Shown here: in pieces, positions 1-6,915 of the stretch
Position numbering within the stretch: position 1 is the stretch's first letter
Layout: each line of letters opens with the position of its first letter
Assembly: GCA_027008665.1 (NCBI GenBank)
Contig: JALVEA010000358.1
Span: forward strand, 1-8,336
Direction: 5' to 3'
Source: Thiotrichaceae bacterium
GTDB taxonomy: Bacteria; Pseudomonadota; Gammaproteobacteria; Thiotrichales; Thiotrichaceae
Length of the DNA: 8,336 nt
The notes under the pieces: generated by a model
What the model was told of the DNA's origin: nothing
The model's database searches: none
Seen by the model: the letters and a program-made list of their open reading frames with translations, nothing else
Made by a program: the position numbers and the translations under genes

Positions 1-2
1 GT

Positions 3-320
3 CGTCATCCTGATATTAAATATCTGCGTCGTGCCGATGATATTAAAGGGTTGCAACAACAGCAGCAGATATTATTAACTCAACTTTGGGCTAAATTAAA
101 ACCAGAAGGGAAGCTATTGTATTCAACCTGCTCTATACTTCCTGAAGAAAATGAAAAACAAATAATGGCCTTTATAGAACAGACAGAAGATGCTGTTATT
201 CAAATCATAGACGCAAAATGGGGACATGCGTTACTTTATGGACGACAGATTTTTCCTAATGAATCAGCAATGGATGGCTTTTATTACGCCTTAATTAAGA
301 AAAAACAGTCAGTTATATGA
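3..320 (+). CDS. rsmB: 16S rRNA (cytosine-967-C5)-methyltransferase RsmB, C-terminal part
   Basis: This is the last 105 codons of a gene whose start lies left of the window; the reading frame is open from base 3. RsmB (Sun/Fmu) methylates C5 of cytosine 967 in 16S rRNA using S-adenosylmethionine, in the cytoplasm. The visible part begins with RHPDIKYLRR, runs through a helix ending in the STCSILPEEN motif (Cys codon at 129-131), and closes with a DGFYYALIKKK end. In this family the TCS cysteine is the motif VI nucleophile that attacks C6 of the target base. The N-terminal NusB-like domain and most of the Rossmann domain are outside the window, so their integrity cannot be judged. The stop codon overlaps the next start as ATGA, implying translational coupling with the DUF4390 gene. 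Identification rests on close resemblance to the E. coli protein's C-terminus and on gene order. Confidence 0.93.
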   Translation, partial: RHPDIKYLRRADDIKGLQQQQQILLTQLWAKLKPEGKLLYSTCSILPEENEKQIMAFIEQTEDAVIQIIDAKWGHALLYGRQIFPNESAMDGFYYALIKKKQSVI

Positions 321-928
321 AATATCCTTTAATGTTTATACAAACAAACAACCTAAGAATCAGCTTATTGTTGTTACTCACCTTACTTCTAATGCCCCCT
401 ATTGTTAATGCAACAAAAGGGGGGGTCTATATTGAATTGTTTAAATTACAGCCTGTCGAAAAAAAAATAGATAGTTACAAAATACGAACTTATAAGGTGC
501 AGGCGAATATAAAATATCAATTAAGCGATTACCTACAAGAAGCTCTATTGAATGGTGTGACCTTAAAAGCTAATTTGGAATTTTATTATTATCAGCCTGA
601 TAATTGGTTTTGGAACAAAAAAGAATTATTGGCCAAAATCCATTTTCAATTAAAATATCATCCTCTTAGTCGTCATTATTTACTCTCACGCAATGATACC
701 GATGAACATTGGAATTTTGGAAATCTTCCAGCAACCTTGCGTCAAATGGGAGAAATTCGCAATTATAAGTTACCCCAACTAGAACCTAGAAGCAAAGATG
801 ATAATCATTATGTGGTGGCGATTGCCTCTTTTGAACCTGCAAGTATCGACCTTCCGTTGCGATTACAATCTTTATTGAGCGATGAATACAGTTTAGTTAG
901 TACAGAGGCTCAATGGCAACTACCTTGA
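317..928 (+). CDS. DUF4390 domain-containing secreted protein
   Basis: This gene encodes 203 residues. The N-terminus has a basic n-region (Lys2, Arg14), a leucine-rich hydrophobic core at about 16-28 and a probable signal peptidase site after Ala32 (IVNA), so the protein should be exported to the periplasm or anchored by an uncleaved segment. The rest is a beta-rich, aromatic-rich domain (tyrosine cluster at about 90-92, LRQMGEIRNYKLP near 137-150, ending in TEAQWQLP). This fits DUF4390, a family of unknown function typically placed between rsmB and ntrY in beta- and gammaproteobacteria. No catalytic motif is visible. The start codon overlaps the rsmB stop (ATGA at 317-320) and no Shine-Dalgarno sequence stands out, so coupled re-initiation is likely. 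Its fixed place next to a membrane kinase suggests a link to periplasmic sensing by NtrY; that is inference only. Confidence 0.85.
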   Translation: MKYPLMFIQTNNLRISLLLLLTLLLMPPIVNATKGGVYIELFKLQPVEKKIDSYKIRTYKVQANIKYQLSDYLQEALLNGVTLKANLEFYYYQPDNWFWNKKELLAKIHFQLKYHPLSRHYLLSRNDTDEHWNFGNLPATLRQMGEIRNYKLPQLEPRSKDDNHYVVAIASFEPASIDLPLRLQSLLSDEYSLVSTEAQWQLP

Positions 929-938
929 GATATAAGTA

Positions 939-3212
939 ATGACAAAAGCCCATCTACGACCTTTTTTAATCCAAGCTATCCCCATTACCTTAGTCGTTGT
1001 TTTATTGGCAATATCACTAAAATTACTCAGTAGCGCTACGAGTAGTCCACATGAAGCTGGGGATTTAAATCTTTGGTTAATTCCCCTAAATGGCTTTATT
1101 CTTCTTATCCTTTCTGGGTTGATTATATACAATATTGTGCAACTGATAGCACGTTTAAAATCTAAACAAGCAGGGTCACGTTATACTGCTCGGCTAATGG
1201 CAGCCTTTGCTATTCTCACTATCTTGCCTGTATCAGTGATTTCTTTTTTTTCAATGAATTTTCTCGGTGATCGGATCGATGCTTGGTTTGATGTTAAAAT
1301 TGAAGGGGCGTTAGATGCTTCTCTTCAGCTATCACAACGTGCATTGGATGTCAGAATGCGCCAACATTTGTTTAGCTTGAAACAAGTGGCACAAGAAATG
1401 GTTGACTTAACATCCTCTGACTTTTCGTTTTTGGAGTATAGGAAGTTAAATTCCTCCGACTTTTTGGAATATAGAAAATTACTTGATAAAAAAAGAGTAT
1501 CGCTAGGCGCTCTTGAAATGGTGTTATTTAATGCTAATACGCAAATAAAAGTATATAGCGGTGATGATACCGATAATATTTTACCCCATTTTCCTGTTGA
1601 TGATATTTTTCGCCCTTTATCCTTGCATGGTCGTGTGTATCAGATAGAGCATGGTTCAAATGGAGAGCTCTATTCTCGTGTTGCTCTAACAGTACAACCA
1701 AAGATTGAAACCTTTGTTTTAACCGCCTTATTTTCATTTTCAGAAAAAGAACGTCTATTAGAAAAAAAGGTTTCAGATGCTTACATTGAATACAAGAAAA
1801 CAGATTATAATCGTGAGAAAATAAAACAAAGTTTTCGCATTACTTTGTTGTTAATTATGGTGTTATCAATTTTATTTTCGCTTTTAGCGGCATTTCTTTA
1901 TTCTCAGAAATTAACCGAACCGATTAGAAAATTATTAAGTGTGACCGAAGCTGTTGCATCAGGGAATTTATATAAAAAACTACCTGTTTCTAATAAAGAT
2001 GATTTTAGCTTATTAGCGCGTTCGTTTAACACTATGACATCACATTTAGCATTAGCACGTAAAGAAAGTGAATCTAGCCAACAGCAGATGCAACAACAAC
2101 GCGACTATCTCAATATTGTCTTAGATCATATCAGCTCAGGTGTAATTACCATTGATGAAACAGGCATTATACGTCGAATTAATGCGGCTGCTGAGCAAGT
2201 ATTGCAAGCGTCTCTTAAGAACTATACAGGACGAAGTTGCGAACAAATGTGTCATGAACTAGAGAGTTTAAAGCCCTTATTTGCCGCCATTGCGCCACAC
2301 TTTGAAAGCAATGAAAAAGAATGGCAATTAGAACTCAATTTACCATTAGGTAGTGGCTATCAAACACTGGTTTGCCGAGGAGCTGTACTTCCTTCTTTAA
2401 ATAATGATAGCCAAGGGTATGTGTTAGTGATCGATGATATTACAGAGGTGATTGAAGCAGAACATGATGCTGCATGGAGCGAAGTTGCGCGTCGTCTCGC
2501 GCATGAAATAAAGAATCCTTTAACGCCGATACAACTGTCCGCAGAACGCCTGCAATTTAAACTTTTGCCCGAATTAAGTGAAAAATCAGCCGATTTACTA
2601 CAGCGAATGAGCAAAACAATTATCCATCAAGTTGATAATATGAAAATGATGGTGGATGCTTTTAGTCAATACGCACGCGCACCCATGCTTGATTTTCAAA
2701 GAATTAATATCAATACATTAGTTATAGAAGTAGCAGAACTTTACCGTAATAATAGCCAACAAGCTGAAATTGTACTAGATTTAAAGGGCGTTCCTGATTT
2801 ATTTCTAGACCAAAATAGAATTCGTCAAATGTTATTAAATTTAGTAAAAAATGCCTTAGAAGCAATACCCGAAGAGCAACCTTTTAAACAGGTTACCCTA
2901 AGAACTCTACTTAATAATGAAACGGATAGTCGCTGTAAAAATCATCTTACAATCGAAATCATAGACAATGGAAGTGGCATTAGTGAAGATATTATTGCCG
3001 ATCTATTTACACCTTATGTTAGTAATAAAAGCACAGGAACAGGATTAGGTTTATCCATTGTCAAAAAAATTGCCGAAGAACATTCAGGCATAGTCTTTGC
3101 AAAAAATAATGCTGATAAAGGGACAGCCCATAGGGGAGCTACAATGACAGTTTGCTTACCTATTAATAATACAAAATTAAAAACCACAAAAAATGGAGAA
3201 CAACATGGCTGA
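939..3212 (+). CDS. ntrY: NtrY-family membrane sensor histidine kinase
   Basis: This is a 757-residue inner-membrane kinase that should phosphorylate NtrX from the next gene. Layout: three N-terminal membrane segments at about 9-30, 45-70 and 86-109; a periplasmic region of about 190 residues; a fourth membrane helix at about 301-323; a HAMP domain at about 323-376; a glutamine-rich linker; a PAS domain at about 388-505; a dimerisation/phosphoacceptor domain with His522 in ARRLAHEIKNPL; and an ATPase domain with N box Asn638 (LVKNALEA), Asp676 in IDNGSG and the GTGLGLSIV glycine box at about 700-704. All catalytic boxes are intact. It starts 10 nt after the DUF4390 stop with only a weak GAGA-like ribosome site, and its end overlaps ntrX. 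NtrYX systems are tied to nitrogen metabolism, and in Neisseria and Brucella to respiration or low oxygen. The stimulus here is unknown. A short tandem repeat sits in the periplasmic part (1413-1481). Confidence 0.93.
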   Translation: MTKAHLRPFLIQAIPITLVVVLLAISLKLLSSATSSPHEAGDLNLWLIPLNGFILLILSGLIIYNIVQLIARLKSKQAGSRYTARLMAAFAILTILPVSVISFFSMNFLGDRIDAWFDVKIEGALDASLQLSQRALDVRMRQHLFSLKQVAQEMVDLTSSDFSFLEYRKLNSSDFLEYRKLLDKKRVSLGALEMVLFNANTQIKVYSGDDTDNILPHFPVDDIFRPLSLHGRVYQIEHGSNGELYSRVALTVQPKIETFVLTALFSFSEKERLLEKKVSDAYIEYKKTDYNREKIKQSFRITLLLIMVLSILFSLLAAFLYSQKLTEPIRKLLSVTEAVASGNLYKKLPVSNKDDFSLLARSFNTMTSHLALARKESESSQQQMQQQRDYLNIVLDHISSGVITIDETGIIRRINAAAEQVLQASLKNYTGRSCEQMCHELESLKPLFAAIAPHFESNEKEWQLELNLPLGSGYQTLVCRGAVLPSLNNDSQGYVLVIDDITEVIEAEHDAAWSEVARRLAHEIKNPLTPIQLSAERLQFKLLPELSEKSADLLQRMSKTIIHQVDNMKMMVDAFSQYARAPMLDFQRININTLVIEVAELYRNNSQQAEIVLDLKGVPDLFLDQNRIRQMLLNLVKNALEAIPEEQPFKQVTLRTLLNNETDSRCKNHLTIEIIDNGSGISEDIIADLFTPYVSNKSTGTGLGLSIVKKIAEEHSGIVFAKNNADKGTAHRGATMTVCLPINNTKLKTTKNGEQHG
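1413..1481 (+). repeat. In-frame tandem duplication inside ntrY
   Basis: Bases 1413-1448 encode SSDFSFLEYRKL and, after one Asn codon, 1452-1481 encode SSDFLEYRKL. The second copy lacks two codons (Ser-Phe). The copies have diverged at several wobble positions (for example TCT/TCC, GAG/GAA, AGG/AGA, AAG/AAA), so the duplication is not very recent and the reading frame has been kept. It lies in the periplasmic sensing region of NtrY, at residues 159-181. Confidence 0.8.
3195..3199 (+). promoter_or_regulatory. Ribosome binding site that selects the ntrX start at 3205
   Basis: GGAGA lies five bases before the ATG at 3205. An earlier in-frame ATG at 3193 overlaps this site and has no purine-rich site at suitable spacing, and it would add only MENN before the conserved receiver start. 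The 3205 start is therefore preferred. The site lies inside the last codons of ntrY, so translation of the two proteins is coupled. Confidence 0.7.
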
Positions 3213-4602
3213 AAAACAAACTATTTTAGTCGTTGATGATGAAGCCGCTATTCGTGAATTAGTGGGTGAAATTTTGGAAGACGAAGGTTATAACGTCATC
3301 ACCGCAGACAGTGCTGAGCAGGCCAGAGAAAAGCGTCGCCTACGTCGCCCTGATCTAGTATTACTGGATATTTGGATGCCAGGAGATGATGGCATCTCAT
3401 TACTAAAAAGTTGGAAAGAAAACGGTGGGTTATATTGTCCTGTGATTATGATGTCAGGACATGGCACCATTGAAACTGCGGTTGAAGCCACACGCCTTGG
3501 TGCGTATGACTACATAGAAAAGCCCTTATCAATGGCAAAAATGCTCCTAACGATTGAAAATGCATTACGTTCAGGGCAGTTGGAACAGGAAAATAAAGGG
3601 CTAAAAAAGCAATTACAAATTCCACCTGCACCGATTGGCTCTAGCGATAAAATGGTTCATCTGCGCGAACAAGCATTACGTGTTGCAAAGCACGGCTCTG
3701 TGGTGTTGCTTTATGGAGAAGCAGGGGCAGGAAAAGAAATCTTTGCACACTATATCCACGCTCAAAGCGACCGCGCATCCCGTCCTTTTGTCAAAAGCAT
3801 TGTCTCATCTTACGCTAAAGACCAAACCGAAACCCAGCTAGCAACGATGATGTTTGGGCGTGTTGATGGTGATAAAATAGAATATGGTTTATTTGATGAA
3901 GCACAGGGAGGATGTTTATATCTAGTTGATATTAATGCCCTACCAATGCCATTACAACTGATGTTACTGACAGTATTGCGTGATAATTTTTATATGCGAG
4001 TTGATAGTTTTGAGCGTATCGAATTGGATATGATTATTATTGCCTCCGCACAACATGATTTACGCGATGATATTGAAGCAAATCAATTTAATGATGCTTT
4101 GTATAACTGCTTGAATATTGTTCCTCTAACTATTCCTTCCCTGCGAGAACATACCGAAGATGTACCTGAATTATTAAATTATTATGTGGATCAACAAACC
4201 CTTAATGATGGCTTGCCCTACCGACACTTTTCCGTGGCAGCACAAAACTTCTTACGCAATTATCGTTGGTTAGGTAATATTCGTGAATTACGCAATCTAG
4301 TACAGCGCCTCTTAATTTTGGGTACAGACACCGAAATTGATGTAGATGAAGTTGAAGAAACACTCGGAGCCAGTATTCCTATTTTTGATCAAGGTATTGA
4401 TAAAACGCTCCCTGGGAGTTTATATGATATGCCCTTGCGTCAAGCACGTGAACAATTTGAACATGATTATTTAAGTTATCAACTAAAGCGTTGCGGTGGC
4501 AATGTAAGTAAACTTGCTGAACGAGTTAAAATGGAACGTACCCATCTTTACCGTAAAATGCGCTCTTTAGGTATTGACCCTAAGAAATTTAGCAAATCAT
4601 AA
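3205..4602 (+). CDS. ntrX: NtrX-family response regulator with degenerate sigma-54 activator ATPase
   Basis: This 465-residue cytoplasmic partner of NtrY has three domains. The receiver (about 5-120) is intact: acidic Asp11/Asp12, phosphoacceptor Asp55 in LLDIWMPG, Ser84 and Lys106. The AAA+ domain (about 145-390) keeps Walker A GEAGAGKE (171-178, Lys177), SLRE near 312 and GNIRELRN at 357-364. However, GAFTGA is absent (MMFGRVDGDKIEYG at 215-228 takes its place). Walker B reads GGCLYLVDI, with Val241-Asp242 where Asp-Glu is expected. Sensor I has Gln283 for Asn. The arginine-finger stretch reads FNDALYNCL, with both arginines lost. The Fis-type helix-turn-helix (about 421-465, GGNVSKLAERV then THLYRKMRSLGI) is intact. 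The changes are point-like with no frame break, so the protein is expressed but should not remodel sigma-54 polymerase. It probably represses or activates sigma-70 promoters in response to phosphorylation. Its first 8 bases overlap ntrY. Confidence 0.93.
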   Translation: MAEKQTILVVDDEAAIRELVGEILEDEGYNVITADSAEQAREKRRLRRPDLVLLDIWMPGDDGISLLKSWKENGGLYCPVIMMSGHGTIETAVEATRLGAYDYIEKPLSMAKMLLTIENALRSGQLEQENKGLKKQLQIPPAPIGSSDKMVHLREQALRVAKHGSVVLLYGEAGAGKEIFAHYIHAQSDRASRPFVKSIVSSYAKDQTETQLATMMFGRVDGDKIEYGLFDEAQGGCLYLVDINALPMPLQLMLLTVLRDNFYMRVDSFERIELDMIIIASAQHDLRDDIEANQFNDALYNCLNIVPLTIPSLREHTEDVPELLNYYVDQQTLNDGLPYRHFSVAAQNFLRNYRWLGNIRELRNLVQRLLILGTDTEIDVDEVEETLGASIPIFDQGIDKTLPGSLYDMPLRQAREQFEHDYLSYQLKRCGGNVSKLAERVKMERTHLYRKMRSLGIDPKKFSKS

Positions 4603-4620
4603 GTCATCAGCAAACGAAAC

Positions 4621-4647
4621 AGCCACCAGTTAAAGCTGGTGGCTTTA
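4621..4647 (+). terminator. Rho-independent terminator after ntrX, probably bidirectional
   Basis: A perfect 9-bp GC-rich stem (AGCCACCAG at 4621-4629 with CTGGTGGCT at 4636-4644) closes a 6-base loop and is followed by TTTA, 18 bases after the ntrX stop. Read on the minus strand, the same stem is followed by a T-rich stretch (GTTTCGTTT). It can therefore also stop transcription of the convergent chorismatase gene that ends at 4680. The T tract is short on the plus side. Confidence 0.75.
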
Positions 4648-4679
4648 TGAATAGGACTTCAAACTACCAACAGAATCCG

Positions 4680-5675
4680 TTATAAACAGGAACCTCCTAA
4701 GTAAGCTGCTTCAATCTCCACCAAAAGCTCACTATGGCAAATATTACCCCGTAGAAAAATAATGGGAGGTAATTGCAAACCATAACGACGGATTAATAAT
4801 TCTTCTGTCACAGAGAGCATAAAAAGATCACATAAATACACTTTCAAATAGGAAAGTTCTGTTAATTGCTTAATGGGCAAATCTAATTTTTTAGCTCCAT
4901 AGCTCAATAATGCCTCTATATTATTTAGAGTTTCTTCCAGTTGTAATTGCACTTGCCCGCTATGATGTTTTTTATAACCGACGATACTCGCAGTACCCGA
5001 AATATAGAGATGCGTACGATCTTTCCATTGTTTTACGATTGCACGTGAGAAGGCAGGGCGAACAGGTCCATAATGTCGCGGATAAAGGAAATCATCGGCC
5101 TGACGGGGATTTTTTAACCCTATCCCTGATTGTTTTGTTGCAATAAAATACAATTGTAAACCAGCGCAAGAGCTTCCAATGACTGTCGATGCAGGCGGTA
5201 CATAGCCCAAACCAATGACATCATCTAAAATCTTCTGTCTCCCCTGACAAAAAGCTTGATAATGCTTTACACCTTGATCATTTTCATTGATTGATGATAA
5301 ATAATTCCAGATCTGTAATACATTAGGAAAAGAAAAATCCTGTGCTGTATTAAGAATGAGTTGGTAAGCATCCTCCGTTGCAGAGGCTATACCTTCATAT
5401 TGTGTTTCATCCAAAAGCATATGCCCAAATAAAACATCATCATTCCATGCTAACTGAATTCCATTTACCATTGCTGTATGAACGAGTGTGTCGCTATACC
5501 AAACTTCAACAATATTTGATAAGGCTAAATTAGGTAAACCAATCGAGAAAAGTGGTTTTTCTGTATCCTCTGCACTGGCTATAGATGCAAAACGAATAGC
5601 CGCCAGCACATTTTTATCTGTAGCAAGTGCTGATATATTTTCTACTGGAAGAAATTGGACAGAAAAAGGAAACAT
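4680..5675 (-). CDS. Chorismatase (FkbO/Hyg5/XanB2 family), hydroxybenzoate-forming
   Basis: This 331-residue cytoplasmic enzyme of the chorismatase family hydrolyses chorismate to pyruvate plus 3- and/or 4-hydroxybenzoate or, in the FkbO type, a dihydroxycyclohexadiene carboxylate. Family signatures in order: GVKHYQAFCQGR (about 135-146), the SSCAGLQLYF segment (168-177), the YPRHYGPVRPAFSRA block (198-211), ISGTASIVGYKKHHSGQ (225-241), an ETLNNIEALL helix (248-257) and CHSELLVEIEA (313-323). Glu320 matches the catalytic glutamate. Cys313, seven residues before it, is spaced as in Hyg5, which points to a benzoate-forming type (spacing recalled from the literature). The length is normal. The start is the first ATG after an in-frame stop 9 nt upstream, and no clear ribosome site precedes it. 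It stands alone, with no xanthomonadin, aryl polyene or polyketide genes nearby, so supply of 4-hydroxybenzoate for ubiquinone is a reasonable inference. Confidence 0.87.
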   Translation of the reverse strand: MFPFSVQFLPVENISALATDKNVLAAIRFASIASAEDTEKPLFSIGLPNLALSNIVEVWYSDTLVHTAMVNGIQLAWNDDVLFGHMLLDETQYEGIASATEDAYQLILNTAQDFSFPNVLQIWNYLSSINENDQGVKHYQAFCQGRQKILDDVIGLGYVPPASTVIGSSCAGLQLYFIATKQSGIGLKNPRQADDFLYPRHYGPVRPAFSRAIVKQWKDRTHLYISGTASIVGYKKHHSGQVQLQLEETLNNIEALLSYGAKKLDLPIKQLTELSYLKVYLCDLFMLSVTEELLIRRYGLQLPPIIFLRGNICHSELLVEIEAAYLGGSCL

Positions 5676-5802
5676 AAGATGATTTTAATATTACGCCAAA
5701 GGTAGAAGAGCTTAGGCTAAATTATCACATTTGTACTATTATTATTGCTTGATTATTGGCATAAAACCATCAACACTACTAATAAGTAGGTCATAAACGG
5801 TT
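5676..5802. other. Intergenic region upstream of the chorismatase gene
   Basis: This AT-rich stretch must hold the chorismatase promoter unless transcription reads through from the kinase gene. On the minus strand the best candidate is an extended -10-like TGTGATAAT (complement of 5721-5729), about 45 bases before the ATG, but no good -35 accompanies it. A small stem CTACT-AATA-AGTAG (5777-5790) lies within an AAACC/GGTTT pair. Nothing else is recognisable. Confidence 0.35.
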
Positions 5803-5883
5803 TCAACAACCAAATAAGCCTAATATAATTAATAACAACAGAGCATTAAGAAGCAAATGCCTAGTTATTGCTTTTTGTATCAT
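5803..5883 (-). CDS. Possible 26-residue hydrophobic peptide ending at a lipobox-like cysteine
   Basis: On the minus strand, 30 bases after the fructosamine kinase stop, an ATG at 5883 opens 26 codons ending TGT TGA. The peptide has a basic start (Lys4, Arg8), then a run of leucine and isoleucine (about 10-24) and ends Leu-Phe-Gly-Cys, which reads like a lipoprotein signal with its lipobox at the very end. A good ribosome site, AGAGGGA, precedes the ATG at about 8 bases. These signs favour a translated small membrane peptide or the remnant of a small lipoprotein cut off by a stop right after the lipidated cysteine. No family is recognised. With a gene this short in an AT-rich spacer, chance remains quite possible. 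Confidence 0.35.
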   Translation of the reverse strand: MIQKAITRHLLLNALLLLIILGLFGC

Positions 5884-5913
5884 GATCAAATCCCTCTATT
5901 AAATTCTCAGTCT

Positions 5914-6816
5914 TTAAACTTCAGCTAATAAACGCTTAGTCATATTAGCTGCCTGTGCTGCATAGCCTCCAGAAAATAAATTGTAGTGATTTAATGTATG
6001 ATAAAGATTATAAAGTATTTTTCGTGTGGCATAGCCTTCGTCTAAAGGAAAGGACTGATTATAAGCAGAATAGAACTCTGCTTTAAAGCCTCCAAATAAT
6101 TCTGTCATAGCAATATCTGTTTCTCGATCCCCATAATAAACAGCAGGATCAAAAATAACAGGTTCTCCATTATGATCATGTGCCTGATTTCCTCCCCATA
6201 AATCACCGTGCAATAAGGATATTATCGGTTGATAACTACCAAAAAAAGCATTCAACTTTTCACAAAGTTTTAACCCCCTATCATAATCGCTGTGTGAATA
6301 GCCATTTTTTAAAGCTAACTTTAGCTGTGGTAATAAACGCTGTTGTTGCCAAAATTCAACCCACGATATAGATTGCAAATTGCTTTGTGCTGTTGTCCCA
6401 ATGGTATTATCCCGATACCAGCCAAATTTCTCCCCTTGATAACGGTGCATCTGCGCTAATTTCTCTCCTGTTTTTGCATTTCCACCTTGAGTAGATAAGG
6501 AAATATATTCTAATACTAAATAACTACTGTGCTCCATTTCTCCATAACAAACAACCTCAGGACAACGAATAGTCTGACTTTTGTTTATTTCATTTAATCC
6601 TTCAGCTTCAGCAACAAACATATCTAGCAAATGCGGACTATTTTCTTTTATTAACCAACATCTCCCCTTATCATCACTCACTTTAGAGATTTGATTAATA
6701 CAACCACCTCCAAGGTTTTCTAACTGTTTAAAATGTACCGTTGTTTCGAGTACGTTAGAAATATTAGCAGCAATGCTAAAAAGTTCATTTGAAATTTTAT
6801 TTCCCTTGCCATTCAT
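5914..6816 (-). CDS. Fructosamine kinase family protein (YniA/FN3K-like)
   Basis: This 300-residue cytoplasmic kinase of the fructosamine/ketosamine-3-kinase family belongs to the aminoglycoside phosphotransferase-like fold. Such enzymes phosphorylate C3 of sugar adducts on amines and so promote protein deglycation; some bacterial members prefer ribulosamines or have unknown substrates. Visible features: a glycine-rich nucleotide loop LGGGCIN (35-41), the ATP-site lysine in WLIKEN, YLVLEYI hinge, GEKLAQMHR with FGWYRDNTIG, the catalytic loop HGDLWGGN (203-210, Asp205), and the metal-binding FDPAVYYGDRETD (222-234, Asp223). The length is normal for the family. The ATG at 6816 is preceded by AAGGAT at a good distance. 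It is divergent from the pilin gene with a 99-bp gap. The exact substrate cannot be read from the sequence. Confidence 0.92.
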   Translation of the reverse strand: MNGKGNKISNELFSIAANISNVLETTVHFKQLENLGGGCINQISKVSDDKGRCWLIKENSPHLLDMFVAEAEGLNEINKSQTIRCPEVVCYGEMEHSSYLVLEYISLSTQGGNAKTGEKLAQMHRYQGEKFGWYRDNTIGTTAQSNLQSISWVEFWQQQRLLPQLKLALKNGYSHSDYDRGLKLCEKLNAFFGSYQPIISLLHGDLWGGNQAHDHNGEPVIFDPAVYYGDRETDIAMTELFGGFKAEFYSAYNQSFPLDEGYATRKILYNLYHTLNHYNLFSGGYAAQAANMTKRLLAEV

Positions 6817-6915
6817 CTTTTTATCCTTTTTGTCATTTTAGATTATGCTTTAATAAGATCATCTCATCCCCAATACTTTCGCCAAATTTAATAAATATAA
6901 TGAGAGATCGAAACC
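6817..6915. promoter_or_regulatory. Divergent promoter region between the kinase and pilin genes
   Basis: The 99-bp gap between two divergent starts must hold promoters both ways. For the plus strand, TTGTCA (6830-6835) and TAAGAT (6854-6859), 18 bases apart, form a plausible sigma-70 pair about 57 bases before the pilin ATG. A perfect TATAAT at 6896-6901 lies too close to the pilin ribosome site (GAGAGA, 6902-6907) to be its main promoter and lacks a -35. For the kinase, the only clear element is its ribosome site AAGGAT. No sigma-54 or sigma-28 consensus is seen. Confidence 0.4.

Noticed and set aside
1534..1737. Minus-strand open frame within ntrY, and similar open frames opposite ntrY and ntrX.
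   Set aside because: They are antisense shadows of strongly conserved coding sequence, with no ribosome sites or recognisable motifs.
3193..3204. Upstream ATG at 3193 as the ntrX start.
   Set aside because: It lies inside the ribosome site of the 3205 ATG, has no site of its own and adds four residues outside the conserved receiver domain.
4621..4647. The GC-rich palindrome after ntrX as the end of an IS200/IS605-type element or a REP sequence.
   Set aside because: There is only one copy, with no nearby transposase remnant. Its position between two convergent stop codons is fully explained by a terminator.
5803..5808. TGT TGA at the end of the 26-codon frame as a selenocysteine codon.
   Set aside because: Reading through TGA gives only three more codons before another stop, and no selenocysteine insertion hairpin is apparent.
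5857..5928. A 23-codon plus-strand frame overlapping the end of the kinase gene.
   Set aside because: It is antisense to the kinase end, has no good ribosome site and shows no recognisable composition.
6896..6901. Perfect TATAAT as the main pilin promoter.
   Set aside because: Its start site would fall in or after the ribosome binding site, leaving almost no leader, and no -35 box lies 16-18 bases upstream.
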